A stretch of DNA of 64,000 nt from Loxodes magnus (lineage: Eukaryota; Ciliophora; Karyorelictea; Loxodida; Loxodidae), in contig CAMPDV010000205.1 of the NCBI GenBank assembly GCA_946699065.1, positions 62,001-126,000 on the forward strand, given 5' to 3'. Numbering within the stretch: the first letter of the stretch is position 1; each line of letters begins with the position of its first letter. A model generated the notes under the pieces. It saw nothing but the letters and a program-made list of their open reading frames with translations. It did no database searches and had not been told where the DNA came from. The translations under genes were made by a program, and so were the position numbers. Shown here piece by piece: positions 61,005 to 64,000 of this stretch.

Positions 61005-64000
61005 TTTGCCTAACGAATTTCAGATCCTTTTCGGTAATATTTTAAACATATTTATTAAGATCTTTATAAAAATTACGATTTCCATATATTAAAGGAGCAA
61101 ATAAACCTTATAAAATTATATCTATATTTAATCAACTATCCAGTTAGTTAAAGGAAATATGTAGCTCTATTATCTTCATTGATTAAATTTATTCGGTCAA
61201 ACATGGATATAAGTAAAAGCTAGATTTTTTCTAGTAAAATTAAAAATATAAAAAAATAACCTTTATTTAATAAAAATTAGTATTTTATACTTAAAATTTA
61301 GTTAAATCACTACTAAAGTTACTATTATTTAGCTCAACAGATTATATTCTTATGGAATGCATAATCTAAATCGATATTTCTTGGATATAAAAATTGTTAA
61401 TGATTTATAAAGCTTTTAATTATTTCTATTATTATCCTTATATTTTTCAAAATTATAACGATTAAGTATATAAATTCTAATTATTAGGATTCTAAGAATA
61501 TTTTTAAGTTAATTTATTAATACACAACTTATTTTAATTTTGCAATCAGATTCTTAAAATTTATCTAGTTAATTTAAAAAATAGGCTTAGCTTCATAGTT
61601 AAACTACCTTAATTTATTAATTTGCACATCATATTTATAAACTTAAAATAAAGGCCATATATTTATTTCCTTTAAAACTTTCTTAATCATTTTTATATGA
61701 TTTTTAAAGCAAAAAATGTTCTTAAATGATATATCTAGATAATAAATTTATAATTCTTAAGAATTTTTTATACTTAATAGTTAATCTTCTTATTAGCTAA
61801 ATTTGTCTAGAAGTTAAATAATATTATTTCAAGCATACTTAAATGTATCTAATATCCCAATTTACGACTTTCAAATTAAAGGGATATATTTATTTAGAAT
61901 TAGTCTTAGAAAGCTTGAAGATTTGTATCGCTTTTTATAATACTGCGTGCTTACTTATTTTAATTATTTGATATTCATGTGCATAATAAAGGAAAATAGG
62001 AATTGTTCAGCATTATAATTTTTGGTTAAGAATTAAGCAATTAAATCGAAAAATATTTCTAAGTATTAAAGAGAAAAAGAAGACAGGTTTACTATTTTTA
62101 TTATATTCAGATAAATAAAAAAATTAAATAAAGTCTCTTAGCATATTAAATTAGTCAAAAGCCAAATTTTAAAAGTTATAAATAATTAGTCCTAATAAAG
62201 ATTTTTTAATAGATATAAATAAATAATAATAATCATACCTTTAAGATTTGTAGTTTAAGGAAGTTAAATTTCTCTTGTATATCATGATTTAATATTTATT
62301 ATTCATTCCTTAATTATTTGTCTATTTATCCAATGTAAGCTTAAAATAGTCCCTAACTTTTATATTTTATTTAAGTTTTTTGATTATTTTTCTTATTGAC
62401 TTATTAAAATATAGTGAATAATTAAAAATCTAAGAATGATAGAAAAATAGAAAGGATATAATTATAATAATTTATTTCTTTAGAAATAGTTAAAGGTCAA
62501 CAAAAATTAGCAAATGCATTGAGATACTAAATTTTAATATTCTTGCTTGTCTTATCTATCTTCTAAAGTTATTTATAAAAGGTAATCTATATTGATTTGT
62601 TTATAATTTCTTAAAGAAAAATAGAAAAAGTAGCAACAAATAAGTTCTATAAACTTCTTAATTTTAAATTTGATTATTTATAATCTTCGATGCTTTAGTC
62701 AAGCCTAAACTATTTAAATATACATTGTTTTAGTTATTTCAAATAAATCTGATTTAGAAGGCCTCTCTTTATTTGCTATATCATAATTAGTTAATTATTT
62801 AATTTAAATCTAATTTAAATGCAAACTTGATAAAACTAAAATGTTTTCTTTAGAATTTTTAAATTATTAAATATGAAAATACTCTTAAAATATCCTTTTG
62901 ATGTAAAAGCAAGCAGACTTAAGATATATTTATATTTGCTTATAATTTTTAGAATTCATGATATTAGTTAAATACATGCCTTATCTAAAAGATTTTAGAA
63001 GGAAAATTTAGTTAATTTTATAATCACCAGATCAAATAGCGAAGATAATAGATCAAAACTAAAAATAATCTTTTAAAAAGAGCCAGAAAAATTATTAGTA
63101 GCTTACTTTTTAAAAATTAAGTTGGATATTTCATCATTTCTAATAAATAGTTATAAACATTTAACTTTAGATATATAATTTTTAATTTAATTAAAAAAAT
63201 CATAAAACTTAAGGAAAATCAAGGAAAATGAAAACTATTATTAATATAAATGTGATTATAGTTAAGAAACTAATGACAAAAGTAAAGTTATTCATTTTTT
63301 AATTTAATTTTCTTAACTAAAAATAGTTAATAATCAAAGAGAAAAATGAGTTAATTTATATAGAAAACTATAAAGTTTATAAGAAATAATAAAATTATTG
63401 CTAAACTGATATTTCATAGTAAATACATTTAAGAAAACTTTAAAATAAATTAAATTTACTTATAAAAATTGATTTATTTAGATATATTAATTTAGTAAAA
63501 TACTTCTAGGAAATAAAGCATCTGACTTTAATTAATTAAATTTATGAATTTTTCAATATTTTTTAATATTTCTCTTTGATAGTATAACTTTAGTTAAAAA
63601 AGGGAAGTTTATAAGAAATTTTCTTTGATAAAATTTTAAAAAAATAGCTTAAAAATAATAGTAATTTTAAGAAATAATTTGAGATTTTTAGATTTAAATT
63701 GAATAATTGGAACTATAATTGTATAGTGTCTATCTAGTGAAATTAAAAAAATTGAAGTTAACAATCTTATAGCGAATTTAAATGAAGAGTTTATAATTGC
63801 ATGAACAGAATAATTTAAAGAGATAGAATAAAATAAAATAATTTGATTTTAAGGCTAGCTTTGAGAAATAAGGATAGTTTAAGATAATAGTAAACTTGCT
63901 TTAATCAGATTGAAATAATTTTCTCCCTTGTTGCTTGTAATTTATGATATTCCATTCTTTTGTTAAAAAACTAATCCAAAAATTCTTGAGGTTGCAATTA
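61005..64000. other. AT-rich end of window, nothing recognised
   Basis: About 3 kb with no composition island, motif or repeat that I can support. The region just above 61004 should contain the histidine-kinase promoter. Confidence 0.35.

Noticed and set aside
1..64000. CRISPR array, bacterial operons, promoter boxes or Shine-Dalgarno sites
   Set aside because: Code, intron and gene content are eukaryotic; no regular spacer-repeat array was seen.
1..64000. Telomeric repeats or chromosome end
   Set aside because: No tandem G-rich or C-rich short repeat was seen at either end of the window.

Overview
The window looks like nuclear DNA of a karyorelict-type ciliate (Loxodes/Parduczia relatives). 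It is very AT-rich. Every convincing gene reads TAA and TAG as Gln and TGA as Trp inside the frame, and almost all end on a single TGA. Direct support: the reverse-transcriptase signature NWRPIS uses TGA for its Trp (6108-6110); two near-identical retroelement copies differ by CAG (12358-12360, minus) versus TAG (16590-16592); and seven long genes stay open only under this code (table 27; table 28 of Condylostoma is the alternative). One clear 20-nt GT..AG intron is seen (56503-56522). Standard-code ORF calling fails here, so genes below were read by hand. Stops and starts are inferred.

Left part (about 1-28 kb): a decaying, repeat-rich accessory region. It holds a broken copy of the 3' end of a giant membrane-protein gene (1-1314), a duplicated structured RNA with C/D-box-like features (1815-1932 and 25945-26062) inside a large inverted duplication (1-2930 against 24850-28650), a 5'-truncated LINE with a 19-bp target-site duplication (4814-8218), a second LINE fragment (12660-13985), two inverted copies of a 0.94-kb coiled-coil ORF1 element (11678-12631 and 16324-17266), a diverged but open ORF1 gene (14153-14995), a zinc-knuckle gag/ORF1-like gene (19251-20000), a second LINE family whose 3' ends carry a conserved hairpin and an (ATTT)n tail (3503-3600, 21466-22500, 22622-22825, 23186-23250), and a secreted discoidin-domain gene broken by an ORF1-element insertion and two single-base shifts (15459-18382). 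Many of the broken ORFs have gained one A in an A-run.

Right part (27.4-61 kb): mostly intact, widely spaced host genes. They are a 2275-residue beta-helix/cysteine-rich/multi-pass membrane protein (27369-34196, minus), a double-FHA protein (41671-43833), an acidic disordered protein (46484-48142), a small basic protein (48867-49646), a two-EF-hand protein (50632-50913, minus), a ULK-like protein kinase with a DLG motif (51932-53479), a PX-START lipid-binding protein with one intron (55075-57203), and a hybrid sensor histidine kinase (58266-61004, minus). Apart from the PX-START gene, each reads in one frame from end to end, which argues that the shifts on the left are real decay rather than uniform sequencing error.

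The largest gene-poor stretches (34.2-41.7 kb, 43.8-46.5 kb, 61-64 kb) show no gene I can support. Several of the intact genes fit signalling (histidine kinase, Ser/Thr kinase, phospho-peptide-binding FHA, Ca2+ sensor, phosphoinositide binding), but their strands alternate and spacing is large, so there is no operon and no direct evidence that they act together.
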